Source: Daphnia pulex
Taxonomy: Eukaryota; Arthropoda; Branchiopoda; Diplostraca; Daphniidae
Direction: 5' to 3'
Assembly (NCBI RefSeq): GCF_021134715.1
Contig: NC_060026.1
Location: 14,189,001-14,253,000, forward strand
Length of the DNA stretch: 64,000 bases
Shown here: positions 51,211-63,991 of the stretch, piece after piece
Position numbering within the stretch: the first letter of the stretch is position 1
Layout of the letters: each line of letters begins with the position of its first letter
Notes under the pieces: model-generated
Told to the model about the DNA's origin: nothing
Databases searched by the model: none
The model's input: the letters and a program-made list of their open reading frames with translations, nothing else
Position numbers and translations under genes: made by a program

Positions 51211-54200
51211 TTATTGTTCGTTATCTCACATTTCCTGCAGTCAAATCATTAGCCAAAAAATGTTTTAAGCAAACAAATATTTGTGTCAAATGGGCGAGTG
51301 CAATTCGATCCTATCGGGAGGAATGTCGCCAAGAAACCTTCGACATTTTTTTTGGGGGCGAATCAAAAAAACCAGTTCAACTTTAAATTTAGAACTTAAA
51401 GAAAAAAGAAGTGGAAAGAGATAGTAGGCCACGTATACGTAGAGTGCGCACCCTCATCAATTATGGCCACTGAAATCTCTGTGGTTGATTATAAATTCAA
51501 AACGGCAACAATGGACCCAGTGATCTACGCAACAAAGAGGAAGATAAAAATCCCGACAAGGACATTTTTTTCTACCTTCTTATTACTTAAAAAAGTAATT
51601 TCCCCTTTCCAAAAAATAATCGGGACGAAAACAAAAGAAACTTTTTCAAATTGCGCGCTTAATTTCAAAAACACAGAAAAGTTTTGACAAGGTGGAACGA
51701 AATTAAATGTAGGAAACCGTTTTGAAAAGAAAAGAAGAAGCGCCGTAGACGACACACAATCGAGGTGAAATGAATGTGATACGCTTTTATCGTTGCGTCG
51801 TGACCCCTTCACGAATGTGCCAAACCGCTACCATGTGTACGCGCATACATGTTTATACCCGAAATGTGTTATTTGCATGTGAAAAAAAATTTCCGCCTAG
51901 CGTACAGGCATCTGAAATAAGTGTGATTGAAACGGTGAAATGGTAGGGTTGCCAGTAAGACAAAAAATTTGATTTTACAAAAAATAATTAAAAATTTGAA
52001 ATTTACTGCCCAATAATTTCACCGGCATAAGAAAAAGAAAAGAAAAAAATAACAATTAGACTTGTATATCTTTTCGAATGCAATAAACGAGGTGTTGGAC
52101 GTCACATTCGAAATGAGAAGCGCGAAAATGTGAAGGATAGTATATATACTACATTTTTCACGAAAATAATCGTGACCGTAAAAAGATAAAGTCGTTAAAA
52201 ATAGCCAGAAAATAAAAAAACGAGCGTAGTTTCTTTTTTTCTGAGAAAGTTTGGTATTCAAAAACGAAAAAGAATTAGCCTATTTTTAGTCAGAAATGTA
52301 TATCTCGACACTATCCGTCATCGGGAAAACACTCGGTCTACATAAGCGCGTATAGTCTCGGCGTGCGTGCCAACAAAAACGGGTCCGATCCATCCGGAAT
52401 AAAAAAAACCTCGACACAACGAAACCGAAAAAACCAAAAATATTAGACACATTTGTACGGCAAATGCGACAGCTGCTGTCAAATGAAATTAAATAACGGG
52501 ATAAATTCCAACAGACGATTCGCCGTTATCAGGTTGTCTAAGTTTAAATATTAGTGCAATGATCTTTAGAACGGGGCAACCTGAATGGGTTTAGAAACGA
52601 GAAAACAAACTGCAAGAAAGTTTTTTCTGGCGTGATGTGAGTCACTCAAACGAGCAAAACGGCTGGAAAAAAAAAAAAAAACAAGTCAGAAAGACGCGTG
52701 ACGTGAGAGAATCACGACAAAGTCTCAATCAAGTGCGCTAGTGGCAGGCAGTCTCCCCCGCATCTTTATGATGTCTATATACTGTGCGATCGTAAATTAC
52801 AGACTCGATACAGGTACTGCATTTAATACGCTATTGTGGACTGAAAGCCAATTGAGGTCCCCTTTCCCAAACCATCTCTCCTCTATTAGCCACATGTTGA
52901 TTTTGTGTGTGTGTGTTCACTTTCGCCCAGAAAATCAGAGACTGACAATCGCCCATTTGAGTTGGAATTTGGTTTCGTACATGGCGGAATAGACGAGCGT
53001 GACACGTGAGAACGCGCCCAAGGAGACGGAATAGTATAGTCAGGGGTGGAAAGAAAATACAATCAAAAGGGAGGATGACATTGAGCCGAATATTTCCCGA
53101 CCATCAACCGAAACCAAAAGTGTTGGAAAAGTAGCACAAGCAACCCAAAAGGCAATGGCTTTGTTTTGCTTTTCAACGGGTAATTATTAGGGAAAAATCT
53201 GTTGCGTCTTTTTTCCTTTCAAATTGGCAACTCCCGCCGTTGGGTACTACACACATTTCCTGACACATTTCGTAATTTTAGAGACTTTTGAAGCTCTAAA
53301 GATGGGGGTCAAGGGCGGCGGTGGGGGGGGATAGAATAACTGCAAGACTTTCAAACGTGCGGACGCTGGCCCAGCAGATTTCTTTTGGCTGAAGGTGAAA
53401 ATGTTGTCGTTTCATTTGATGCTTTTTTTCGCAGCTTAATGGCGGAACACAAATAAATGGGACATCACATCTGGGGCCGGGCGCTCTACTATTTGTTCGG
53501 TTCTTTTTTTAACGAGGGTACGAAAAGAAATTTCACTTTCCGTTGTGATCTTGGTAGAAAGTCTCTCAGAGTTGTAGAAACTTTTTTTCTGGCTTTGAGA
53601 AATGTAGTTTGGAAGAGATGTGACGAAATATTTGTTAGGTCTCTAATGAAGCCCAGGTGGGATGACATCAATTAAAACGAGACAAAAGCGGGAGTAAAAA
53701 AAAATAAAAATTTGGAAAGTTCTTATTTCCGTTTTGGGAACTTGTAACTTTTTGAATAACTGTGAAACAAAAAAAAAAAACTAATTAAGAATTGTAGGGG
53801 AAAACATTTCTTCATCAAAGAAATTTGTTCACATCATTTTTTTGTTTGTTTGTTTCGTAAAATAAAAATGTTGTAATTATTGACGACACGAAGGCTTTTG
53901 CGGGAATTTAGAAAAAAAAAACTGAGTTGACCCAGACCAGCCAACCGTGTGACGTGTCTAAATTAGTTACAGCGTCGGTTACAGAAATAAAAAAGGAAAA
54001 TCCTTTGCTCGGGAATTTTTTAGCCTACCGGATCCGACTGGGTACCGAAAACCAAAAAAATTGTTATCTCGACATTTCGTATAAAATCGTAAGGAAACTC
54101 TCGACATTAACCCAATAAAAAATAAAAATTTCGGCGTGTAAAATTTTAATTTAAAATTTAAAAAAAGAGAAACTGCGTCGCACTGGGTAATCAACTGGTG

Positions 54201-57054
54201 CCATCTGGAAATATTCAGCTGCGCCGAGTCGATCAAGGTTTTCCAGTCACGCCCGACTGCACACCACCAGTCCCGAAATAATGTGACGCGCAAGCCTCGG
54301 GGTATTTTGATATGATATCGAATTCAAACATCAAAAAACCACAAAATGATCGGATGCTGAGGCTACTGTCCAATCGCAATGGGATATCCGGCTGTTTCAA
54401 TATCAGCCCCCGGGAGAGAGAGAGCGGACGCGGGAAAATACGTAATAGTTCTGGCGGGATTTTCGATTAAAAGGAAAAATAAATTAAATTTCCGCGTCCT
54501 GTCGTCTGGTGCAGTCAATTTTCGTGAATTAATCGCTATATTTAGTGCGTTGCCACTGTTGTTGTTGTGTACCAGTCACACGCGAGTTGGACCACTCGGC
54601 TCCCGGCCAAAAAATGTTGCATAGCAAAATGGCCTGCCAAAAATTCTACCCTCCATTTTTAAAAGCAGAGAAATGATTTCAAATGAAGCTACAATTCAAA
54701 CAACTAATTGAAGATTCATTACAACTATTACAATCCATCACACTCTGATAAATCGACGCGGGAATTTCAAACCGCAACAAGGCAAAGAATCCGAATTTTC
54801 GGCGCTCCGTTTTTAGATAAAATGACGCAATTTTCTTTCCGCTTTCGAACAATGAGAGAAATCCGACGTAGAAAATATGAGATGAAAAAAAACGATCATA
54901 GTCTGTTCGAGGTTTATGAAGGTGTGTAGCAACAATTTATACAGTGTAGTACAAGCCTACACAAAGTCGAAACGGGCTGCCGGTTTTATCGTAGCGAAGG
55001 AAAAAGTTAAAGAAGAAGAAAGTAAACGAAAAGAAGAAGAAGGAAACAACAATGGTGTCGACAACAGTGTACAAAAGAAGCTCGTCGTACCTGGTGGTGC
55101 CTGGTACCCGTGGTACGTACGTGAGGGGCTATTGACTACGTCATCACCAGGTAAGAAAAAAACCCGAAAAATCCCAACCAATCCCTAGCGGCTGTGGGGA
55201 ACTCTGCCCAACGCAATTCAAATTTCAAATTTTGGTTTTTTATTTCTTCATCCAAATTAAATGAATCCAAAAAATTGTTCTTATCAAAGTTAACATGTAG
55301 GACAACTGGTGATGAGCTAATAACTTTTTTTTTAAGGTCGTAGTGTTTTATCAATTATAAGCTGCGGGGATTAACTTTTCAGTCGTCTAATAATTGACAA
55401 GGACTTGCGTATCAGATTTACCAGATTACGTCACGAATTGGTGGGGGGGATTTTAGTATTACGTTACGATTTCTATACCTGATATTCCTGTGAGTATAAA
55501 ACTTCATTTGGAAGCCATCAAAGATTATATTAGACGAAACGGACGTTAAAAAACGGGGAGGTCGTACCCACAATTTCCGCCACCTCCTACCACCACCCCA
55601 CAAGAATAAAAACAACCACAAGGTCCTTCTCCTCTCCCATGGCCTTTGAAAAGCAGAATAAGAAGAAGAAGGAGAGAAGTGAAGAAAACGAAAGAGAAAG
55701 AGAGAGAATAATAATAAAAAAAAGCTTTTCACAGAGTTGGGTTTTTAACTGAAAACAGCTCGAGCTCAAATGCTCAGTTGAGAAAGTGACTCGATGGATA
55801 GCGATTCATCGCGTTAGTTGCTCTAGCCACAGTTTAATAATTAGACAACGAAAAAGAATTACAGTTTTAAAACTTGTTTAACTGTGCTAAAGTGAATGTG
55901 CCCTACGCGTGGTGGCCTGGCAACCAAGAAATTCCGACTACCAACAACGTTCAGTTCCGTTGGCCATTTTCCAACAAATCATTTCTGGTTCGAGTGGAAT
56001 ACACCGAATTGAGATTGTGTTTTCTTAACACAAAATCTACACAAAAGAAAAAGTTGACTTACCTTTTTTTTGGAAGTGGCTGTGTAGTAGAAAATCCTGC
56101 AGCGAGTGAAGACGACGAGGTTAGTGTGTGTGTACTGTGAAGCGTGTAGGGTTATTTTGGCAGACGCCATTTTAACCCCCTTCCCCTACTACCCCTTTAG
56201 CTACCCACCCCCCACTCAACACTGTCGCATTTCTTCTTTTTATTTCGTTTCACGACATTTTTAAAGAGCACGAACGCAAATAACCGAAATTTGAGCTTTA
56301 TTTTTTGACGATATCCGATATCAAAGTTTATTTTGCAATTCTAACCAATTTTTAATCGCGAAAAAAGGTCAGCGGTCACGTCAGAGATGCTGTTTAGACC
56401 CATTTTGTTTGATTGAAACGTAAAACTCGTCGATAAGTTTTCAAAATTTGTTTGTAATGGGAACCTTTCAACCCCGACCATCTGCCAAAACGCCCTTCAG
56501 ACTTGTTTGAATCATCAAAAAACAAACGATCCGTATAATGACGCATTAGTTTGTCATAGTTATTTCTTAAATGTTAACGATTCGTTTTTATTTTATTGTA
56601 ATGGGATGTTAAACGGCCGACATTTTTTCCTTTCCTTTTTTTCCCTTTCATTTGTTATTCAACAGGTAAAACGTAATTATTAAACACACACACACGAGGG
56701 AAAGTTGTCTGTCTGAGTTGTCCTGCTTTTATTTTTTTACTTCTCGCTGCTTTGAATTTTTCACATATCGGCGATTCTCAGTGAAAGTTGTGTGTCGGGA
56801 TACGAGATTTTCGGTTCTTGCCCTAGTGCACCGTTGTAAAAAACCCTCTGGGCTGCAGTTTCTTATTTAGGGGGAAAAGTTTGATTCAGGTTTTTTTGTC
56901 AGATTAATTTATTCGACGAGATCTGCAGCCGTGTCGTATACATTTTACATTCGAGCCTTTTGCTGTTGACGTCATTCGTAGAATTTTCATGAAAGTTATA
57001 TCATTGCCAATCGTGACCTTCCGCTGATTACACTCAAATTTCTTTTTCTTTAGG
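51211..57054. other. Six-kilobase gene-poor stretch upstream of the PPSY membrane protein gene
   Basis: No coding exon is supported on either strand; all open frames are short and lack domain signatures. The sequence is AT-rich with A runs, a GT run near 52905-52915 (TGTGTGTGTG), G-rich words near 53318-53330, GA-rich tracts near 54415 and 55660-55710, and a CA run near 56684-56695. TTTCTTTAG just before 57055 is a good acceptor, so a 5' UTR exon of the next gene probably lies upstream; a TCAGTT initiator-like word occurs near 55771. The region could hold its regulatory elements. Confidence 0.4.
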
Positions 57055-57106
57055 TGGATATTATTTCATCAGGAATATAACCGACAAGATTCATTAATCT
57101 GACGTC

Positions 57107-58321
57107 ATGGATTTGTACGCAATCCACAAGTCATTTCTTGACTTGCAATCAGATCTCAACCGGGGCGATGCCGACAGTCCGACCGATGTCCAGCAGTCGA
57201 GAAGCCGGGAGGAAATGGCCCGTCTGAGTAAACTCATCAACATGGCCATTTTCAAAGGGATGGTGCCGTCCAACCGACAGGCGACGTACGACGTCAATTA
57301 CGACAGCAGCGACTCGGTTGAAGAATTACTGGCCCCGCTGCTCCCGTACTTGAATGACGATGGCCATCCGTCGCCATTGACTCCGACAAAGCCCAGCAGC
57401 ACGGAATTCAATCCCAGTTTACTATTGCCATTTGGCGGACGTGGCGGCGGCTCGTCCAGCCAAAACACTTTGAATTCAGCCAATCATTCCGGAGGATCGT
57501 CCAGAGTCACCTTGGCCGATCAGTTTACGTAAGTTTTAATAACAAAGATAATTTCAGCTATTCGAATAAATTAAAAATGGATAAATTTGAATAAATAAAC
57601 AGGTGGGGAGCTGTCGTTTGCGCTGGCGTCTTTGTGGTAGTTTTCATTTGCGTCATGGCTGCCTGGTGGGTTCACAAGGTATCAAACAAATTTGAATATT
57701 TTTTTTTAAAGCGAGGAATAATTGAATTATCTTTTTAAATACATCAGAAACAGCAGTCCCGTGTCAGCCGTCGATCTGCGCATAGAGAAGCCCGAAGGCA
57801 AATGGCCGAAGGAGGTCCTTACTGCATTGAAAATGACGTCAGAGGCCCTGGCAACGTTCCAATCGGTGACATTCAACGGCCGCCTTCCTATTTTGAAGTG
57901 ATCGGATTCTTTGATCCACCTCCTTCCTACAGCGACGTTTTGGGCGAAGGATCCGGCCAGCTGGAACCCAACCAACAACAACAGGTATTAACATTTATTG
58001 CACCTCCTCCCCACCAGAGATTTTTATGATCCGCCATATAAAAATCCGAAAGGAATTACTTCATCGAATTCTTTTTCTATTTTCTTCCATCAACATCTAA
58101 AGGCTTACGATAACGTCGTGGTGGTGACAATGGACGAGCTTCCTCCGCCCTTTGTGGAAGGGGATTACATTAAATCGGTTGAGAAGAATGTCGTCGAAGA
58201 AGAAGAGTCGATCATTGCTGCTGAACCCCAAACGAGTGCCATAAGTAGTCTCCCCCCAAATAACACTGCGACTGTGATAGCCGGACGCGAAGGACATCAG
58301 CAGGAAGGATCGAATTCTTGA
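57107..58321 (+). CDS. Single-pass membrane protein with two PPSY motifs, family not recognised
   Basis: Model of four exons: 57107-57528, 57603-57678, 57748-57984, 58103-58321, giving 317 residues. There is no signal peptide. Residues 1-140 are Ser/Asn/Gly-rich (SSDSVEELLAPLLPYLNDDG; FGGRGGGSSSQNTLNSANHS). One transmembrane helix, WGAVVCAGVFVVVFICVMAA, is encoded mostly by the 76-base exon 2 and is followed by a strongly basic stop-transfer stretch (SRVSRRSAHREARRQ), which predicts N-out/C-in. The tail has two PPxY motifs, RPPSYFEVI (about residue 211) and DPPPSYSDVL (about 224), which bind WW domains of Nedd4-type ubiquitin ligases, then an acidic stretch (VVEEEESIIA). Architecture resembles insect Commissureless and vertebrate PRRG4, but no sequence identity can be claimed. 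A start further upstream is excluded by stops and an acceptor at 57054. Confidence 0.78.
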
Positions 58322-58519
58322 ATTGAAATATTCTATTTGATTTACTTTATCGATCGCCTGACTCTTGATTCGAAAAAAGCTAAAAAAGAAAAAGAAAAAG
58401 TGTTTTCCATGCAACAGTGCCTTACTTTGTATATTTATAAAGAAAAAGAAATCTCGACCACAAATCCCCTCCCTCTTGTGTACAACAATGTGTATATGAC
58501 CATGACGCGTCATAATATA

Positions 58520-58525
58520 AATAAA
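58520..58525 (+). terminator. Poly(A) signal AATAAA of the PPSY gene
   Basis: AATAAA lies about 200 bp after the stop and only 39 bp before the stop codon of the converging BLOC1S4 gene, so the two 3' UTRs probably overlap. Confidence 0.5.
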
Positions 58526-58563
58526 TTCTTGGAAATGATGTTTTTGAAAATATGTTTAACCTT

Positions 58564-59232
58564 TTAGTCTGCGCTGGAATCCTCTACCCACAGGGTCTCA
58601 GTTTTGAATATGTCGACAGGCTTGTAGACGGGAGGCACTGGGCTGGTGGGATTAGAAGGTTTCTGCAATGCAATGTCGAATGAATATAATGGACTGGTAA
58701 AGGATTAAGTACACGCTTTTGGGGTTACCAGGAATGGTTTGAAGACGGTCTTGAACACACTCTCTGATTCCAGATAGGTTTCGGCAGTGTTGAGCTCGGT
58801 CTCCATGGAGCTGACACTCTTTTCCACCTTCTTGACGGCAGACTCCAGTTTGTCTATTTGACGGAATGTCTTCTTCACTTGATTGAAGTGAGCCACAATG
58901 TGGGGAAGCAAGCTATCCACGCAGAGGCTAGTGTCCACGTTGATCTGTTACATCATCAATCAAATTGACGTTTGATAAATTTGCTGATATGAATTTTATC
59001 TTACACTCTCTAGCAGTGATGAGAATTCCTCGACATTCGAGGACAGGTTTTGGATGACTGATTGCAATTTCGACCACTAAACGAAAAACATAAATCTTGA
59101 AACTCGAGTTGTTGTTAAGATTCTGGTGTTAGCTCTTACCTCATCATTGGAATCAACAACCAGATAATTGGCGTAATCAGATGCCAACTCGTTTAGTAGA
59201 TCGTCTTTTCTATTATCTTTATTCGATTGCAT
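58564..59232 (-). CDS. BLOC1S4: BLOC-1 subunit 4 (cappuccino homologue)
   Basis: Model of four phase-0 exons: 59232-59140, 59076-59005, 58944-58729, 58662-58564, giving 159 residues. BLOC-1 is the eight-subunit cytosolic complex that makes lysosome-related organelles. The sequence is nearly all helical coiled coil: ELASDYANYLVVDSNDEWSK, SVIQNLSSNVEEFSSLLESI, LLPHIVAHFNQVKKTFRQID, then KLESAVKKVEKSVSSMETEL and NTAETYLESE. It matches the order of human BLOC1S4 (IDRLEAFVRMV, EEQVTKAE). The C-terminal 30 residues are Pro-rich and less conserved. No signal peptide or membrane helix. Assignment rests on the pattern of the helical core and could be confused with another small BLOC-1 or BORC subunit. 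Confidence 0.75.
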
Positions 59233-61494
59233 TTCGAGATGTTTTTTTAAAAAGAAAAAGTTACGACTTGAATTATCACAGACAAACCAGATCTCTCATT
59301 TCCATCTGTAAACAGCCAACCACCTAGCGGCCAAATGTGCAACTCGTGAACGAAATATATATGAGCTCTGCAGCGTGAATAATACGACGCAGTTTCGTCC
59401 GAATAAAAAACCCAGGATGAGAACGACGATCCCAATAAATATGTGCATCTTCTCAACCGACAACAAAGGACCGAAATAAACAAAATTCCAGCATTCATCA
59501 AAATTTGAAGGGCGAACAAATAATCGAAACGGCATCGTCGCCCTTGAAAATTCACGCCAAAACCACACACCGACGAAATAAATTCAGCAGTCGTATTCCC
59601 GACCATCTCGCTCAAACTTTCATGCACTTGGCCTTTGTACAAACTCTCTGTCTGTCTGGACATCTTCTTCTTCTTTTATTATTTACCATAAGAAAGGGAA
59701 CACGTTCGGTTCTCGTCTGGAGGGTTTGGTGCTGAAAAACATTGACGAGAGTAGACCACGATTTCCTTTTGAACAACCAGACGGTGCCAAGAAAAAAAGA
59801 AAAAGTTGTTTTTTACTTGTGAGTACTCAAGACAAGTTCCTCGTCTACTTTTACGTCGCCTCTATATTTTTGCATTTATATAAGAAAGGGGGAACGGTAG
59901 CCATCGAAGAATTCCGAGCGCGTGGCAACTGCTGCATCTTCAGTTCTTTTTATATTCTACTTTTCTTTTTTCTCTTATTACGTGAGTGTATGTCTATACA
60001 TATTTTTAAATCTTAAAAGGATAGAGACGTCAGAGCAGTCTGCTGGGGTTTTTTTTGTGTGCGCGGAGGAAACGCATCCGCTGGATGGTGAGTGAGAGAG
60101 ACGGTGCGGAGTAGACAAATAAAGAAGCTCTGGAATAAGAAGAAGATATATCTGTGTGGAAAAAAAATGAACAACAGGGAGAGAAAAATCAACGTCACTC
60201 GACGCGATGAACAACAAACGGAGAGGAAAAGGATAAATTTGAATAATAAGAGTCGACTGCTGCAATGCCCATGGCCTTTCACCCTCAGCCCCGACACAAT
60301 ATGATCGAGCTGTTTATATATTTTTTACCACTTTTGAGCATTTTCAATGTCGTGATTTTTTTGGGATTAAATTTCTTTGAAGTAATTTTTTGTTCGACAT
60401 ACAATGGAAAGGATTTCTATTCGATCGGCCCAGCATTTCATTGGATTCAATCCGGTTTTAGAGCGCTTCTTATCATTGACCCTAGCGCTGGAAAATAGTC
60501 GGCGAGTGAATATATCTAATTTAAAATACGGGAAAATATATTCAACATCCAACAACAAAGATATTATGTTACAAAAGGCTATACAAAACGTGAACTGCTG
60601 GGCAAAAAAGATTGTTGGACAATCAAAAGGAAAGCTGTAAATAAAATATCTCCCTTACGGGTGGGTTTATTCGCTATAGAAAGATTTATTGAAATAAAAT
60701 TTTTTAAGTAGATTTTGTTATTATTATTTCTTAAGAACTGTTATATTTTTTTTTGAAATAGCAGACAAAAAAAAACAGGATAACCAAGGGTTTTTCATCC
60801 GGGATTATTCGAATCAACCAGGGAGCAATAATAACTTTTTTCCGGTGTATCAAACACGCACGTATACACACAGAGCATACATACACATATAGTATTTTTA
60901 TACGTGCAAAAGAAAATGAATTTTTGTTGACTTGTACACATTCGGTTCATCGACCCAAATTTCATTTAAGGTCATCAAAACACAGTTTAAATTATGGTTT
61001 TTTTTTATTGAATTTTTGGTAAGATTTAATTACAAATTTTTTAAAATGAATAAATGAGCAGATGATGTCAGCTGTGCTGACACGAATTAATTAAAACATT
61101 TTTTTTTCAGCTTCATCGAGATGCTAATATATTTATGTATATATACCTATAGGGAATATTTAAAAATTTCATTAAAATCCGGTCGTCTTCGTTAAATATT
61201 TATTATTATAATTTTTAATTTAAAAAAACAAATTTCTGATGCGAAAAAAAATTTTCCCGTGGAAGGTTAGATAATATTGTTAATTTTTTTTGTATGTAGT
61301 TGAATAACATAAAATAAGAACAGTCAATAGTAAACGCAACAACATTTGGAAAAACTGAACAAATCATCAAAATGGTGCAAAAGTTATTTTCTTTAAAAAA
61401 AATAAATAATCAAAATAATAATTGATTGGAGCCGAGGAATGGAACAAGGAGAGTTTTCATCATCAAATAACAAACGAAAAAACGAAAAAAACTC
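59233..61494. other. Gene-free stretch between BLOC1S4 and dpr 3' end
   Basis: Contains the BLOC1S4 promoter side and the 3' UTR of the dpr gene. AT-rich, with an extremely AT-rich part from 60650 to 61300. No coding exon or RNA gene is recognised; short frames are chance. Confidence 0.45.
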
Positions 61495-63991
61495 TCAGAG
61501 GAGTGACCGTTGACGTGCCGACAGGTAAATCACGGCATTTATCAACATCAACGTCATCAGTCGAACAATAGACGGCCTTCGGGCAACGCTGTACATGGCA
61601 GCCGGTCGTTCACCTATCACAAAAAAATAAATAAATAAATAAATTCGAAAATTTGTAAAATGGAAAAATAAAATATTTGAATTTGTTTTTCTCATTTCCG
61701 GTTTAGACGATTGCAAATTGTCGTGTGAACCGGAATTAAAATAATTATCCCTATAGGGCGGAACCTTACGTATTTAGGGTCGACCATATAGTAAAAAGAA
61801 AACAGTTACTTTATCGTATTACTTTGTCCAAATAATAAAAAAATGTTGTGTAGGACTAGACTGCGCATATAAAACAAAAGACATCGATCCCTTTTTGGTG
61901 CGATGACGTCTTTTGCGTTCAACCGGAACAGAGAATAGAAGGGAATAAAAAAATAAAAAGAGCTTCAGGGGGATAACAGGAACCATGTTTCTGCGGGGTT
62001 TCTGGGCGGAAATGACACCCTAATTCCTAAATATCGTCTTATCCACGCAGCAACGACAACAAACAAACAACCTCTAAGCTCTTCCCAGCACAATCTCTTC
62101 CCTTAGAAGCATATTAGTACATGTACATAATTAAATCGGGATCAAATTTTAATTCCGTTAATGATGAACCAATGAGAAGATATAGTAGCCTATACCCCCC
62201 CCCTTTACATCAATATACCTTCTAGAATGTGAATAGAAGCTTGAGCTGCCGGTGCCGACGATGGTGAACAGACGTAAACTCCCGAATCTAATTATTTCAA
62301 AATTCATTAAAAAATTTTAAGAATTTTTTTATTTAATAATAAATTTCAATTCTCACCTCTGCGTGCCGCTTTCTGAATGAGTAGAGAACTGAGCGTCGTA
62401 GCTCCGCGTTCGACCATGACGCTGATCCCGCCTCTTTTCGAATCGTAATTCACCGTCTTTTGTTTTATTTTTTAAATATCGTTCCAAGTAGTAGTAGTAC
62501 ATCGTCAAGCGGGATAAACGAAAGAAAAAATAAAATTGAGCCAATTGGGCACGTTTGAATCATTACTACTGCGCAAAACAAGAAGAAGAACAAAATAAAA
62601 ATGAAGAAAACGATTAACCCGCGTCTTATAAAATAAGACCCCCCCCCCACCCCCATTCTCTGATTGTTTCACAGTTTAAAAGGACGTCAGCTGTAGGGCC
62701 AGCAGTACATTCTATGGGGTGTGTCCACAGCAATCAGCGCAACATACAGAGTGAGTGGGAAGATGTGAGAAGAGAGAGTTTATCGGTTTTTTCTTTTCTT
62801 TTTTTGTAGACGATGGAAGAGAACCGGAGGACGACACAATCCGTTTGGGCGATTTTTTTTTTCAAGTGCTTCTATAACAGCTCAACATATAGTGGAAGCT
62901 TTGCGCAGTGAGTGTGTATACCATTATCTGTCTTTTTAAAGAGTGGAGGGGGGAGAGAAAAAGAGTGTCGGCGTGAATTTGAGCTCAGCTGCTGCGACGG
63001 AATTAAAAGAATAGAGAAAAATACTAAAATAATACAAAAAGATAACGATCAATCTAGTAGATTTCTTTTGTTTTTTTTCTCTCTCTTTTACAACGTTGTT
63101 GGGTGTATCTATATTGATCGGCCAGCTCACTAGGTCAACAACGCAATTTCATTTCTCTCCCTTTTTATTTTATTAATTCAATTTCATTTTTTGTGTGTTT
63201 ACTTGCTGATTGTGAGTCCAGAAAACGTAATCGGGAGGCTCGGGCGTGTGCTGGACGAGGCAGGTCAAATTGATTGTGCTGCCGATGTCGATGTGCATCT
63301 CGGAGCCGCCAAGAATCACCGTCGTCGGTTCTATTTAAAAAATAAAAAAATTTGAAATCAACGCGGGAAAAATTTTTAAAAAATAAAATAAAACCTAATT
63401 GATCGTATTTAGTATTACCGACGACAGAGAGGTGGATGTAATGGCTGACGCGGGGCGTCACTCCGATCTGACATTCGTATCCTCCTTCGTCTCTGAACTG
63501 GACGTGGCTGTTGTGTGTGTACACGAAAAAGTCGTTCAAACATTTGCCCAGAGGGTGTGGCAAATAAGGAAGAAAAAAAAATCGATAAAACGACATCAAC
63601 GGTACAACAAAAAATCAAATCAAATTTGTCTCATCGTCGAAAACAGACCCACACACACGAAAGAGAAAAAAACGGCGGGTGCAGAAATCGATATGACGCG
63701 GGACTGACGTCCGCGTTTACAGTCTAATAGTTACATCCGAGCTGCAGCAGCAGTTCTACTTTTCTTTTTCTAGAATGAAAAAAAGTTGATTGACTATAAC
63801 CTGATTTGAAGGGACCAGGCGTCGCCGTTGCCGCTGATGCCCGCGCTGAAACGTCGATCGGCCGTGTACTGTTTAAATTAATAAATTTATCGTTAAAAAT
63901 AATTATTTTGATTTATTTTTATTTTTGATTTTACCGTTTGATTGCCGACCGTCAGCAACTGCAAATCCGAGTAGCGGATCCACGCCACTTG
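61495..63991 (-). CDS. dpr: Dpr-family (defective proboscis extension response) Ig cell-surface protein, 3' part
   Basis: Seven exons lie in the window: 63991-63935, 63868-63801, 63507-63419, 63330-63203, 62456-62357, 62287-62219, 61613-61495, encoding about 209 residues to the stop; the 5' exons lie beyond the right edge. Dpr proteins have two Ig domains and bind DIP proteins to specify synaptic partners. The end of Ig1 reads QVAWIRYSDLQLLTVGNQT, YTADRRFSAGISGNGDAWSL and HVQFRDEGGYECQIGVTPRV. Ig2 reads EPTTVILGGSEMHIDIGS, INLTCLVQHTPEPPDYVFW, GGISVMVERGATTLSSLLIQ and DSGVYVCSPSSAPAAQASIH. The tail GERPAAMYSVARRPS (family GEHPAAMQ) is followed by a short hydrophobic stretch, probably a GPI-anchor signal or membrane helix. 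All exon junctions keep phase. Confidence 0.93.

Noticed and set aside
55874-56140. 88-codon plus-strand frame beginning MFNCAKVNVPYAWW
   Set aside because: No family match and no joining to the downstream coding exons; the region is more likely 5' UTR or intron of the PPSY gene.
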